Below, piece by piece: positions 15,442-27,004 of a stretch of DNA of 64,000 nucleotides. The DNA comes from Chiua virens (taxonomy: Eukaryota; Basidiomycota; Agaricomycetes; Boletales; Boletaceae). Location of the stretch: assembly GCA_019787685.1 (NCBI GenBank), contig JAHNUO010000008.1:1364001-1428000 (forward strand), in the 5' to 3' direction. The notes under the pieces were generated by a model, which was not told where the DNA came from, searched no databases, and was given only the letters and a program-made list of their open reading frames with translations. Position 1 is the first letter of the stretch; every line of letters starts with the position of its first letter. A program made the translations under genes and the position numbers.

Positions 15442-17484
15442 ATGGATTTCTTCAACATCGAAATCGTTCGCCAGCTCACTCGTGCTCAGCTTCAGTTGGT
15501 CGCCGAGGTATGGACTCTAGGAGTCGTCTATGCTTCACGGGAACTCTGACGACGTTTGTTTGCAGCGAACAGGTGTTTGTGCGACCGGAGAGTCTGAACA
15601 GATCATCGACAGATTGGCAGAGAGGCATCCTAATGGGGTACCAATGCCCAAGTATGTACCAATTTCATGATCGCCATGAATTGTACTCACCGAATTGGAC
15701 CCCAGCAATCATGGACAAACCCTTACGTTGTCGGCATTGAAGGAACAAGAGGAATCCCATCTACGTGCACCTTCCCCTTGTGACTCGACGACCAGTTCGG
15801 TCGATGCTCTAGAGTGCGTTCGCTTACTACTTTATCCACCAGAAGGTGAATGATCCCTTCGTCGCGCCTCGAGCTTATGACTGACTCTCTTTTGATATGT
15901 TGATTAGACGACTCTGATGTTGAACCGCCACCCTCAAATCGCGGTAGGATTGATAAGGGTACGTTGTTATCGTGTTGTTGTTGCCTGCATCATCATTTTG
16001 TAATGTCGACTCATCACATGTTTTCTCCTAGGGAAAGGAAAGGCGAGAGCGATTTCACGCTCTCCCTCCCCCCCTCCGTTTCCAGAAGACTATCAAGATG
16101 TCCCTTCTGACGGTAAATGACTCCATTGTCATGATACAATCCATGACTCACGCCGTTTCTTCTTTGGGTAGATGAACAAGGAGCTGGATCAGTTTATACA
16201 AGCCCCCTAATCAGGCTATACAAAGGTATGTAGCCCCATTATAAAACTTTAACCATCATAGCTCAGTATTGCCAACCTTCCAGGAAAAGGCAAGGCTAGA
16301 GCCGTTTCTCCTTGGCACTGCAGCCATGAATTTTTAGTTGCGGTCGCGCGGGACTATGCGGAAGGTAAATTAACCCCTATGCGCGTCAAGTTCAGAGCTG
16401 ATCTCTTTTATTTCGGGTTAGATGGACCGGTTGCTGGACCTTCGAACGTGAACCAGCAGGCTTGCTCCTCCAACAAATTGCTCAGTCAAGCTGATACCCT
16501 AATTCCCGAATGGGATTACCTCAAGTGTCCCTCCCTCGACAAGTACAAAACTCTTCGCGACCTTGAACCCCTCGTCCGTATGCACTTGGAAATGGCGGCG
16601 GCGACCCGGAATTCGGCAGCCGAAGTCAAGCGATCACTTATGGTCGTCGACAACGACAAGAAGACGCAATTAGACTTGATTTTCAGCCTATGCGATACCT
16701 CTAACATAAGGAAAAACATGCACGCACTTTACATGCCTCCACTGAAAGAGTATCCCGAGTGGCGGGACGGCACGGTATATATGCCGAGAGAGCGACGTAA
16801 TGAACGCCTCAATCTTCAAAGAGCGCGACGGAAAGAGCATTATCAAGAGGCCCAGAGAGAACATTTTGCAAAACGCCTACCGTCACCGAATCGTGCATTT
16901 TTCAAGTACGTGGACGCCGGATTTGGAGCGGTTTTTCTTCTAACGCTTGACTTTTTTCCCGTAGGTCGTACCTGGAGCGAGGGCCTGGGGGGATGGTAGA
17001 GGTTATAACACCGCTGCAAAGCGACGCTGAAGAGGATGTAGACATGGAGGCTCCAGACGTGCAAGAAAACCCCACTATGCCTGTCACGAGTGGAAATGGG
17101 GCGGCCGGAGCCGCGCAAGTCAGCGACCCTCCTACCGCCAACGGAAGTGGCACCAGAACCCAGAGCGCACCGGGAGATGACACTGTCTCAGCAGTCAATG
17201 GCCATGTAGAGGTCGACGATACGCAAAGTGCTGCGAACAGCCGTCCGACCCCTCGCAGAAGCGAGCGACTCCGAGCAGCAGCCCAAGCGAAGGAGGAGGC
17301 TGCCGATACCGACGCAGATGACGAATCGGTTTCTCGAGCAGCGCCCAAGAATAAACGTGCTGACAGCGCGAAAGTAAAGAAAGGCGGCAAGAAGAGGAGA
17401 GCGTCGGCCATCGATTTCGATGAGGGTGATGCAGACGCCAATCTCCCCAAGAAACGCGTCCGAGTGGGACGTTCGTTATTTTAA
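15442..17484 (+). CDS. SAP-like domain nuclear protein of unknown function
   Basis: A gene of about nine exons, assembled from consistent splice phases. Exon 1 is 15442-15507 and exon 2 is 15566-15651; together they give a SAP-like helix-extended-loop (VRQLTRAQLQLVAERTGV, then IIDRLAERHPNG), a fold that usually binds DNA. Three small exons follow (starting near 15907, 16032 and 16173), then one near 16285; two of these open with the same KGKGKARA motif. The large exon from about 16423 encodes an alpha-helical region (LVRMHLEMAAATRNSAAEVK) and a basic stretch (RRNERLNLQRARRKEHYQE). The last exon (from about 16966) is acidic, then ends in basic clusters (KKGGKKRRAS, KKRVRVGRSLF) that look like nuclear signals. 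A chromatin or nuclear role is inferred; no named family is recognised. Confidence 0.7.
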
Positions 17485-18630
17485 ATAGCTTGAAGCTGGT
17501 CTTTCCGTGACGTATTGGATATCCATTGGACGTCGTATACTAATACTATACCTTTTCCTATTCTTACCCATCGTCCTTGATATTTGCATCTCGATTTACT
17601 CTCTTCACACTCTAACTTGGACATTCTAACTTGAACTGTAACTTGGACAATATATACAATTTACCTGACCATCGTCCGTGTCGTTCTGGATCCCTTGTGC
17701 ATATATATTGTCAATGGCTGTACAGGTTGCGTCGATGTGCATGTTGTGACTTACATGCGATGAGGTGCTTTGCCGAGTAGTTTGCCAGTGGCCACAAGAA
17801 ATAATGACTCAAATGAATTAGTTTTTTCTGCTAAATTGGTACCCCAACTCGGAGTTGGCACCTGTCGCATCGACCGCATCGACAGGGATCTGTGTCCATT
17901 GTCCGACAAGTGCCTGGGTTTGCTCTGCAAGCTTACCTAGAAGTTGTGCCGGCGCGGTGGAGCGATTCAGAGCGGGCCGATTGCCGGTGATTCAGTACAC
18001 ACGATTTGTGGTCCGACTCGTTCCGAGTCGACTTCTCACCTTCACGCAAATTTATACACGGGCTCTTGACGAGCCCAGGCTGTCCAGTGGTCTTTTGGTT
18101 GATGACCAATGACCGATGACCGCTCGGTGCTTCGGGGTGTACCTTGGTGAGCCACTGCTCCAGAAAGCTACGCACTGACTCCCTTCGACCGTTCCTCGTC
18201 GATCATGTCAAAGATCACGATGTTCGTGCATTCACGCGAGATCGGACCATCAAGACCAGCCGGTTATGCTGGTCTTGATGCTTCGATCTATGTCGGCGTG
18301 GGGACCCCCTTCGACAGTGGATTAACTTGAAGATCCATCCGAGGTACGACCATCGTGACTGTACCCCCTCCGGTCCTCCAATCTGACTCCGACTTGCGGA
18401 CATCAGCCTTGCGACAGATGACTCCTCCCCGAGTTGGAGCCAAATCGCACAAGTACGTTTTATTACATTTTGTTTACCATTGCAATGCATACAACCAAAA
18501 AAGTGAACCCCAGAAACATCTTTGGTTCTTCTAACGTGGAAAGACGAGGTCCCTAAGTGCAACTAGAACTGGCTCACAGTGGTTTTTATAAGTATCTTCC
18601 GCATGTAAGTTTTTCGAGAATAAGTTAGAG
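17485..18630. other. Intergenic region with a perfect hairpin
   Basis: Gene-free as far as I can see. Besides the 13 bp hairpin at 18248-18280 there are other small palindromes, such as gactcgttccgagtc near 18014. No coding frame with family motifs. Confidence 0.5.
18248..18280. repeat. Perfect 13 bp hairpin
   Basis: catcaagaccagc (18248-18260) and gctggtcttgatg (18268-18280) are exact reverse complements around a 7-base loop. It lies in non-coding sequence. It may be a terminator, the remnant of an inverted-repeat element, or chance. Confidence 0.5.
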
Positions 18631-20430
18631 TTAGTTTGTGTTGATCTGAATGATGGTGGTCAATGGGTAGGTGTTTGACGCATCCCGGCCTCGGACGATC
18701 TTTCGCGCGTTCAGCCTGTCCGAATATCCCAGTTCATGTGTGGTGGATATCAAGGAGACCATGAAACTTACACAGCCAACACAGAATTCACGTAACCTAT
18801 GCGATGAGTAAGTCAGCATCGTATCCCCCTCGTTTGAAAGATTGTACTTGCCCCGGCCAAGTATGATACCCACTGCAGCTATCCAATAATTGTCGTCACC
18901 TTGAGCGAGATACTATGCCCCTCGATCAGCTCGGTAGGTGTAACGGATCGACTCTATGCATACCATAATACTCATGACGACCGATATCGTGCTGAACCAA
19001 AATGTGGCACTCAAAATTATAGTAAATCAGAAAGAACACGCTGGCTTACCAAGTAAATGCCCCCGTGTTAATACAAACGATCGCAAAGTTCTGAATCATA
19101 GTACGTTGCCTTCGAAAACCGGATTTCCACAGATATTTGAAGATGGCTGCTGTGATCATCAGATCACACGTAGTGATGAGGCAAGCAGCGGGCAGAATCA
19201 ACTGGAATGTAGTGACAGCAACAAAGTCAGAAATGTCTTGGATACCATGCGTATACCTCACTTGAGTTGTAAACAGAAAAGTGAGTGATCCAACCCGGGC
19301 GCTACACAAAGGTTCAGCTTTCTCCGCCGGGATGACCGAAAGGATACACGAACACTTCACTGGTGAGCCCTAAGCAGAGACACTTTCAGCATACGCAAGT
19401 GAACTCCGTGAGAATACATACACAAGCCGACTGCTGGAGAAGTAGGCAAGTCAGAGAAGCCTTCGCTGCTACAGTGAAAGACTCACCAAATCCCACGAAT
19501 GCTGTGGAAAACTGCGCGAAAGAAATCAGATCTTGGAATTCGTATCCTGATGATCAGGACTAACGATAGCAAAAGTGAAAAGCTTATTCTTCCCGCTGAC
19601 TGTGGATTGTCACTACGTGAAAGGTGATGAATTACCCATGACCACCCACTTGTCCATATACAACGGCAGTAGAAGCTGGAATTTCTTTGGTAAAAAATAA
19701 AGTGCGCAGGATATGCACAAACCACTCCACGGAGAATGTGATAATATACTGTTGATTCTGTAATCAGTACGATACCAGAAGCCTTATGTGTGACCTCACA
19801 TTGAGCCCTATCACGATCTGGTACGGTTGGCATCGAGAACCACATCAAGAACGAGACACTTACATACGCACCCCTACGAGCCATGTAAATACACATGGGC
19901 TACAACTCTTTGGATTTTGGACATACCATGGTATGTCATGTATGCAGGTTCGGGAATAGTTATGATGACATATCACAAGGCTCGTCCAATAGACTTGGCA
20001 ACTTCCAATCACGTGAACGGTATCTGCTATGCTGGCAAAGGTACTGAGCCGCACGGAGAGATGAACACGCAACACGACCTACAATATCATGAACACCTGA
20101 GGAAAACACGTCAGCTGTGAGATGAAAATAGACTTGAATCCGCATACGAATGCTTTGATATATGTATGGTCGTTCGGAGACCGATACATGTAGCAAATAG
20201 ACTGGCCCAATGTCATACCATACATGCTATTGAAAGCGTCAGATCGTGAAGAAAAGACTGTGTGAGGGTGCACCTACAGACAGGAGATCACAAATCCTAC
20301 TCGGCCGGTGAGCATCCAGACATCGATGATGCACACCAAATCTCGTACCTATAGTTCCTGGGCCCCATCCCAAACCCGTCACGCCACTGGCAAACATTCC
20401 TTCAAAGTTACGTTGATCCACTACCGTCAC
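18631..20430 (-). CDS. DUF6534-family seven-helix membrane protein, exon structure partly uncertain
   Basis: Integral membrane protein of a family expanded in Agaricomycetes, function unknown. From the start near 20430 (MTVVDQRNFEGMF) the exons read FVISC joined to MYGMTLGQSICYMYRSPNDH, then IADTVHVIGSCQVYWTSLVI, matching the family's first helices (the DTLH-type motif). In the C-terminal half ITTCDLMITAAIFKYLWKS and IVCINTGAFTW match helix 6 and 7, and the tail has LNARKIVRGRD, the typical SLNARxxxR motif after the last helix. The middle (about 19550-19900) could not be joined in one clean frame by eye, so either I missed an intron or the gene has begun to decay. Stop at 18631. Confidence 0.6.
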
Positions 20431-21191
20431 GCGTAATTATAGTCTGGATCGAAATTTCAGCAGTGTTGAGATCAAACAGAAGTTCACCTTCCAGTTGAAC
20501 AGGAACGGCTCGCGTCAGAAAACCTCAGCCGGAGAAAATCAGCTACTTACGATGCATCTTATAGCAGACTCGTACAGGGAACAGGGGTGATGCCGGCTAC
20601 TCATCATTCATCGATGTTAACCGAGATCACAGGGTCCGGATTTGAAGTTTGACATATTCGATCGAGGAGCCAAAAGAGTGGCCCGGGTGAAAGCCATGGT
20701 AGTCATAGTACGGTCCCGGTCATCATTGGTGTGGGTTAAAAGATGTCAGTGCTACAATGAGAGTTTGTTGAAGCCTGGGTTTCAGCAGTGGGACAGAACG
20801 GCCTCCGAGTCATCTTTGGAGCAACTCGAAGGACCTCCCCAAAAACTGATCCAGTTTGTTTGCCAACAAAAAGAATTTTTCTGACAGCAAAGATTCCTGG
20901 GCCCCTAAGGCCCAGGTTTCAGAGGTGGGCGGAGTGCCAAAAAATGACGGATGTCTCGGACCGGTCGGAGTAGGTCTGCTCCGATTTCGTCTGAGTCTCA
21001 ACAGATCTAATCGGACGTTGTCTGTCAGATGTTGTTTTCTTCTAGCTCTTCGTTTTTATTTCTTCGTCGTGATAGCTATCACTGCAAATCGTACGTCTTT
21101 TGCCAATATCGTCTGTGTCTGAACGGATCTTGGATGCTGTTGTTTCCTTTTATAGCTTTGTCGCGATAGCTATTGTCGTTTTCTCTTACTC
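20431..21191. other. Intergenic region
   Basis: No gene recognised. The phrase gatagcta with flanking gtcg/tgatag recurs three times between 21070 and 21210, and cctgggcc...ggcccagg forms a short hairpin near 20895-20915. Confidence 0.4.
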
Positions 21192-21392
21192 TTATCTCTT
21201 TGTCGTGATAGCCATGGCAGCCCGAAGTGCGTCAATACCATGCATTACATCGTAATTTGCTTTGCACGTCCCTCCGTACACCACTAAATCTGCCACAGAC
21301 ATGAAGCCTGCTATTTTTTTTAACAATTTTGTTGGGTATATGTCCCAAGAGCGTGCCGGAGGGACAACATGCGTGAAAATTCTGTGTTTCAA
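21192..21392 (-). CDS. F-box-like domain fragment
   Basis: A 66-codon frame reading TKLLKKIAGFMSVADLVVYG then GTCKANYDVM. This resembles the F-box-like motif (L..I...M...DL...G.TCK..) seen in large fungal families. It has no ATG of its own and would need an upstream exon that I could not find. It is probably the 3' part of an F-box-like gene or a remnant. Confidence 0.3.
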   Translation of the reverse strand: MKHRIFTHVVPPARSWDIYPTKLLKKIAGFMSVADLVVYGGTCKANYDVMHGIDALRAAMAITTKR

Positions 21393-23071
21393 TACGTCAA
21401 ACTGCTCCTGTCTCGCGAACGGAACATACGTTGACTTCGACTAAGGTCCACAATGGTGTCAAAGATCAGAAATACACCGGTTGCTAGCTGTCTTGAACAC
21501 TCTTGTTCTCTCGCAAAAACATTTAAAAGTACGTACCTTTCTAATCCGCGTTTCCAATGAATCTTTCGCATGCAGGCACATATCGATAAGAATGGTTGAA
21601 ACGACAAAACGATGAACGGTGCGTATTTCAGGCTTGCAAGTCATAAGCCTCCTTTCGCATCAAATCCCGACAACACAAATTCATATCGCAATCAGTGGAG
21701 CGGATATCACCTAGTGTATTTCAATACACCCACGTAACGGGGCCACATTCCGATGGAGGCCGTTCAATTTATTTCCCACATTCTGGCAATGTCAGTTTAT
21801 CATGATTGATTAACATTTATTATTCCTGCTCATGTTCTTTACAGGCTTATTGTTCACTTGGCTGATCTAGATGATTAAGTATATAAAATGTATCTACTGT
21901 CTTCAAAATCTTGCAGGTCGAACTGTGGTGTAGCGAGGCACGAGCGCAGCCACAGTGCAAGGTCTTTGGACAAGCGATGCAAGCGAGAGGCATCGCTTCC
22001 GCTTTTGCCTCCACCACGTCGCTCGTCCACGTCGCAGCGCTCGCTGCTCGTCCTTGCCCGTTTCAGCGCACCCACCCGCCACTCCCTGGGCCTCCATGCC
22101 CCATTCCGGCTCCTTGCAGCTCACTCCCCTGGGGTCCGGGGCACGCGATCCCGACTGCCTGGTACATGCCATCTGCAAGGTTTCCCACCCACCCTCGCAG
22201 CTCACACATACCCGGCAGCCCAGGACCGGAGTCTTGCCCAAACCTCGCCCACCTAGTCCCTCTGCCTGCCTCTCCTCGCAGCTCAAGGAGCGACTTCCAA
22301 AGATCGTAAATCGCACAATGTGTTAGAATAGCATGTTACATAATCTGTTTATCGCTTGGGGTACGAAGCATGACTTTTTCTGAGTCCATTGACAATCTAC
22401 ACCCGAGTTGTGACTGCCATTGTTTACTCAAGCGGGTGTAAGTTTCGTTTCGATCTTCAACGCAAGAAAGCAACTGTCTCTCTATCATAACACGCATCTA
22501 CTGTCTTGCTCGTGAATCGTACAATGTATTATAATATTAACATGTTACATAATCAATTTATTGCTCGGGGTCCAGGTCTGCCCGCAGGGCCGTTAAATAT
22601 TATTTGAATCGGTTACTTGTTATTAGAGTATTCCTTCCATGATGCGGCTAACACTAACCGGCCCGGATCATGAATCATGAATCATGAATAGCCAGAACGC
22701 CGCTGTCAATGCAGCGAGAGCTTGAATGTATCTGCCTCCGACTCTTTCGCATAGTGTCAGGAACTCGTCAGGACCGAACTTGCAGGATTGTACAATTTTA
22801 CTCCATGATCGAATCCTCAGCCAAAATGTCCGACTCGGAGAGTGAAGGAACTTATCAAGGGTCGTTAGATCCTCTGAGACACGATCGTCATGATGGAATT
22901 GGGCAACGGGCGACAGATGGCTCTTTCTATTCTGCTCGGCTAACTAAACGATGTCCGGGAACCACCTCGAGTCACTGGCGGGCTGAACCTACTGGACCCA
23001 TGCATGTCCGAGCCTGAATCGAGTGTTATTTACGATGGGTATCCAGGAATCACCGGCCACCGCCTAGCTCG
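21393..23071. other. Gene-poor region with an interrupted direct repeat
   Basis: A stretch of about 400 bases, rich in C/T and CACC-type motifs (21910-22305), is open in several frames on both strands at once, which reflects its composition rather than genes. It is flanked by A/T-rich sequence. A diverged direct repeat is described separately. Confidence 0.4.
22308..22571 (+). repeat. Diverged direct repeat of about 55 bp
   Basis: The segment 22308-22362 (aaatcgcacaatgt..., catgttacataatc..., gcttggggt) is repeated with changes at 22515-22571 (gaatcgtacaatgt..., catgttacataatc..., gctcggggt). The second copy is preceded directly by tctactgtctt. The same word precedes the first copy about 400 bases further upstream (21893-21905), so the first copy looks interrupted. 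Confidence 0.5.
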
Positions 23072-24165
23072 TCAAGCTCTCTTTGACTTCTCCGTTGTAC
23101 CACAACTCTTTTCTAGTTCTTCCTCTTGCTTTCTCAAGCGCGTAGTTGCAGCTTCTAATGCTCGGCGTCGTCTTTCTTCAGCCGAATTGCCTAATGGCGA
23201 TCCATTTCCTCCGAGGACATGAACCAATGCTTCAGCTTCTTCATTTGATAATGGCTGATATGCATCTCGTAGATCGGATAAGTAGTGCGTTCCCCGTTTT
23301 TCCGCGGCTTCAAACTCGGCAACCTCTCTATTAAGCTGCGAGTTGAGTTCCTTGAACTAGGGCAGTCAGAAATCAATTCCGCTGATAAGAAATCACGATC
23401 AAGAATCTCACATTGTTATCATGATCACTCCAGACGTTGTGCGCCAATTCATGGCAGAGTACGCGACGGACTTCTAGATATGGTCTGAAGCCATCGTACG
23501 CGTCTGTCCGTATACGCAATTTGATGGCTTGTCCCACGTTGACATTGAGCCCTAGCAGGTGAGGTTGCTCGTGGGGAGCAAGCTCGGTAAGCACCCCAAC
23601 AGAAAATTTGTGCTTCTGCATAATGTGTTGAATGGCTGGATCGTTTGACAGCTTTGTTAATCGTTCGAGGGCTGTTTCTGGCTTGGGCAGATGACGCAGC
23701 GGATCGATGTTGTGAAAGACATATGTCGTTGAATCGACAGTGGCAGAACCGGTTGAACGGATCTGTAAACCAAGTTGAATGGCTGTTCGCTCGATGTACA
23801 CGGTAAAGGATGACATGTACCTTGACTTGCGGTTTAAGGGCCCGCTCACGCAGGATTCTTTCCTTGCGTTGGTGTTCCGACTCGGTCACGTTGAGAGAAG
23901 CTACCTCATGTGCCGTCGATCCTAGCATCTGGACTTTCAGACCATCTCTAAGACCGAGCTGGACTAACGTGATGTCATCCGCGTGCTGGACCTTCTTTCC
24001 GCGAAACAAGAGCTTCTGATGGGAAGATGGCACTGACGTCAGCTCTTCCAGCTGGGTTTCCAGACGCGCCAGGGGTGCATCTGAAGGAAGTGAGATCTCA
24101 TATGCGGTGCCGCGAAAGCTGATCGTGAGATTGATGTTCTCTGGTGTCGCTGAAGCTGAAGACAT
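23072..24165 (-). CDS. UBL-WLM domain metalloprotease (Wss1-like)
   Basis: Putative zinc metalloprotease of the WLM family, relatives of which (Wss1/SPRTN) cut DNA-protein crosslinks and SUMO/ubiquitin-linked proteins in the nucleus. The ATG at 24165 starts a ubiquitin-like domain of about 75 residues (LTISFRGTAYEISLPSDAPL, LLFRGKKVQ). After an intron near 23770 the WLM domain follows (SNDPAIQHIMQKHKFSVGVL, then LRIRTDAYDGFRPYLEVRR) with the catalytic CHELAHNVWSDHD, giving HExxH plus a third metal-ligand His (HExxHxxxxxH). A last exon encodes FKELNSQLNREVAEFEAAEK and a coiled coil (RLRKQEEELEKS), stopping at 23072. The order UBL then WLM matches the fission yeast and plant type rather than budding yeast Wss1. 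Confidence 0.88.
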
Positions 24166-24469
24166 GGTGGTTGGGAGAAACTTGGAAACGCTAATCGAAT
24201 TCGGTCTCGATCAGGGGCTGAGTAAGCGAATGACCATATACGGCATTCTCCGGAAACGCAACGCGTACTAATTACGCCACTAGACGAGTTCAAGTTGACC
24301 AATGGTTTGATGAGTTCTTTTATACTTTATGCAGGCTGCGACGAAATCCAAGCGATAGAGAAAGCAGCGAATTGTAATAATGTGAATAAATTGTATAATA
24401 TTTATGTCGTCACACGTTAATAATGCAGCATTACAAATGCTGGGCCGATCAAGCTGACTTTCGTCCTAC

Positions 24470-25609
24470 ATGATGGAACCGTCGACTCTAGCTGAAGTGC
24501 AGGCCCTTTTGAATGTTACCGCTCGGTCGCTCGCTAGCCATTGTGGGCTCGAAAATGACGCGTCAGATCCAGACGTCCGTTCCGAGGAACGCAGGTTCGC
24601 GGACCTCAGGCGGCAGGTGCGTGCGTTGTCGCGTCGGGACAGCTCGATGGCGTCTTAAACTTTTTGGTCGACGTTAGATTGGCTTAATACAGAGATGGCC
24701 GCGTCACCAAGCAGTCGCGGTTTACAGGTGAGCACTAACGGCCCGACAAACGTCATCCAGCTAAACCCCTTGGTCCTTCCCCCCCCAAAATAGTGAATTT
24801 TCTGCACAGTATCTTCCCGCATTGGTTGCCCTGTACAAAACATACACGACTCCTTATAACATTCCCATGATGACGATTAATTCCATTTCTGACCTGTAAG
24901 TGCCCCACCCGCACTTTCGATCACCAATCACTTTGTTGAGTAAATGTAACACCAGTCCTTATTTTGTGCGCCTTCAAAGGACGCCCGTAGCTTCTGATAT
25001 GGTCGTTTTGCAAGCCACTCGGATTGCCGATGCAGCGGATGGCCCTTCGGACCTTGACATCATTGCCGAACAGTGCCAGTTTCTCTCAACACTGCTCGTC
25101 CTCCAGGGAACGACTTCAATCCCAGAGGACGTCAAAAAGAAGCTTGTACCTAAGCTCAACATGTGGCGACGCCGCTACAACGGCCAATTTGCAGCGGAGA
25201 CCGCTGGCCGTTGCTACGAAGCTTTGAGAGGAGCACGGTATTCGAGGGCCACCTGTGATTACGTTCAAGACTAATATTTGCCCCGTAGTGATATGGTCGA
25301 AATGTCCAAATTGATGAAGGGCACGCTCGAGAAACCTTTGAACCAATGCGGTGCCCAGGGATGTTGCCACCGAACGGATTCAGCTGACTCAGAGCTCAAA
25401 CAGTGTAGCAGGCAAGTAACATCTTTGTCGAGTAGCACTGGAACATTAATGTCGCTGGCGGGGTCTCTCCAGGTGTAAGTCCGCGGTATATGTACGAGAT
25501 AGTCTACTTTGGTCCTCAGCTCGACTGACAAATTGTGTAGTGCAGCACAACGCATCAGAAGCAACACTGGGCAGAGCATAAAAAGTCGTGCTATCCTGCA
25601 ACTTTTTGA
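24470..25609 (+). CDS. MYND-type zinc finger protein
   Basis: Small multi-exon gene with a C-terminal MYND finger, a protein-protein interaction zinc domain. Two ATGs stand at 24470 and 24473. The first exon (MEPSTLAEVQALLNVTAR) is joined through short exons (near 24692 and 24794) to a helical middle exon beginning YFVRLQRTPVASDM (about 24960) and including QCQFLSTLLVLQGTTSIPED. The finger reads NQCGAQGC, then KQCSR joined to CKSAVY joined to CSTTHQKQHWAEHKKSC, with all expected Cys/His ligands. The exon junction inside the finger uses a GC donor (25412-25413), the only frame-preserving choice. Function unknown; fungal MYND proteins of this sort are often of unassigned role. Confidence 0.75.
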
Positions 25610-25992
25610 CCGCCCACTCGTATGACAAATGATTGTTACTCCGCATTAGTATTGTTTATTGCTTGCCCGACATGAGTTCAGACGTTCGTTATGTACAATC
25701 AGTTTGTGTACCTGCTTATAAAGGAGTCGCCCGACTGGAAAGTAATTGGGCCACCACCCAGTGCCTCCATTTGCTAGTAAAAATGGCAGATTGGTCACGC
25801 GCAAGTTCCAAAATTGGTCTAGGTCGAATAATCGACCGCTCCCGTTGAAGTTGTCACGAGTCCGAGTCCGGGCTTAGTGACTCCCTAAGTTTAGTGAAGA
25901 ACGAGGGCACAGGGCTTGTAAAGAACAAGGTTCCACGCTACACTCAAGAACAGAAAATACATACCTGTAGGGCAACTTTCATCTCGAACATT
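25610..25992. other. Intergenic region between convergent genes
   Basis: No gene recognised. It separates the 3' ends of the MYND gene and the enoyl-CoA hydratase pseudogene. Confidence 0.45.
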
Positions 25993-27004
25993 TCATGAAT
26001 GTGACCATTCAGGTTTGCGCTTCTCTGTGAACGCTGCCATACCTGGAGACAACCGTCAGGGTAACATCCAGCAAAAGAACCATCCCGACCAGCCTACCCT
26101 CCTTCTGATCCTTGGTCGCGAATAGAGTGGAACAGCCTGCGTTCGAACCTCAACCCTTCGGCAAGCGGTAAATTAAACGCAGCATTGACTGCCTCCTCTC
26201 CAGCAGCGACGGCCACGCGCCTTATGTCAGCGATGCTCGCGGCCATCTGAACAGCTGCATTGACGACCCCGGGTACGACCCTGCTAACGAGTCCCCATTT
26301 TTCGGCTTCGTCCGCCTTGATGCTGCGACCTGTGAGGACCAACTCCATCGTGCGTGATTTACCGATCAGACGTGCGAGACGAGGAGAATATCGGCTTGAA
26401 GTGCCAATTCGAGACCACCGCCGAGCTATGAGTGGTCCAACGCAGGACCTGGGGAAATATGAAGACACATACCGCGTAACCACTCACTGCAGCAATGACG
26501 GGCTTGTTGAGTTTTGAGACAACTTCCCAGCTGGCGAGAAAGTTGGACATGTAAGCCTCGGCGACTAAAAAAGGGGCGTATGAAACGTGCTACAGGTTGA
26601 GATGGACTGGACATTACATGACCTGTCTTTCATTTCCTTGATGTCAGCTCCGGCTGGATGACAGTAGCATGGAGGATTAGAAATGCAAGAATGTCATTTA
26701 GTGAGAGCGGATCTTGTACAGTACCTGCAAACGCCCTGTCTGAACCGGTGAGTACCACTGCGCCAACACTGGGATCTTCATCCGCTTCTTTGAAAGCACT
26801 GGCGATGTCTCTGAAATGGGCAGCATTGAGGGCCTTTAGGGCCTTGGGTCGGTTGAGAGTGATGAGAGCGACACCAGGCTCGGGTGTGGATACCAGCACA
26901 TTCTCATAGTGTGCCAGTGCTGGCAGTGACGTCGAGAAGAGTCGAACAGGACGCGCCAACCGCGCTGCACGAAGGGCTTGACGAGGTACTGTAGTGAAAG
27001 GCAT
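25993..27004 (-). pseudogene. Mitochondrial enoyl-CoA hydratase, broken by an internal deletion and a frameshift
   Basis: Crotonase-fold enzyme of mitochondrial beta-oxidation in its intact state. The ATG at 27004 opens a targeting leader with RLFSTS (a cleavage-site-like motif), followed by VALITLNRPKALKALNAAHF, GSDRAFAG, GADIKEMKDR, MSNFLASW, NKPVIAAVSGYA and LGGGLELALQADILLVS, which includes the first catalytic Glu. Here about twenty codons are missing: the next family motif, RLARLIGKSRTMELVLTGR, resumes at once and in another frame (junction near 26371-26385). The lost piece normally carries the second catalytic Glu and the PGAGG loop. A second lesion near 26124-26130, loss of one CT unit, shifts ERRLFHS out of frame with LFATKDQKEG. 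The last exon, MAAFTEKRKPEW, is still visible to a stop at 25993. Splice sites remain intact, so decay is recent. Confidence 0.85.

Noticed and set aside
21888..22326. Four overlapping open frames of 120-137 codons on both strands
   Set aside because: They arise from GC-rich, stop-poor composition; none shows a family motif or splice pattern.
26049..26064. 16-base exact match (acaaccgtcagggtaa) to the transposon end, in the last intron of the enoyl-CoA hydratase pseudogene
   Set aside because: Only this short word matches; no hairpin arms or target duplication surround it, so chance is likely.
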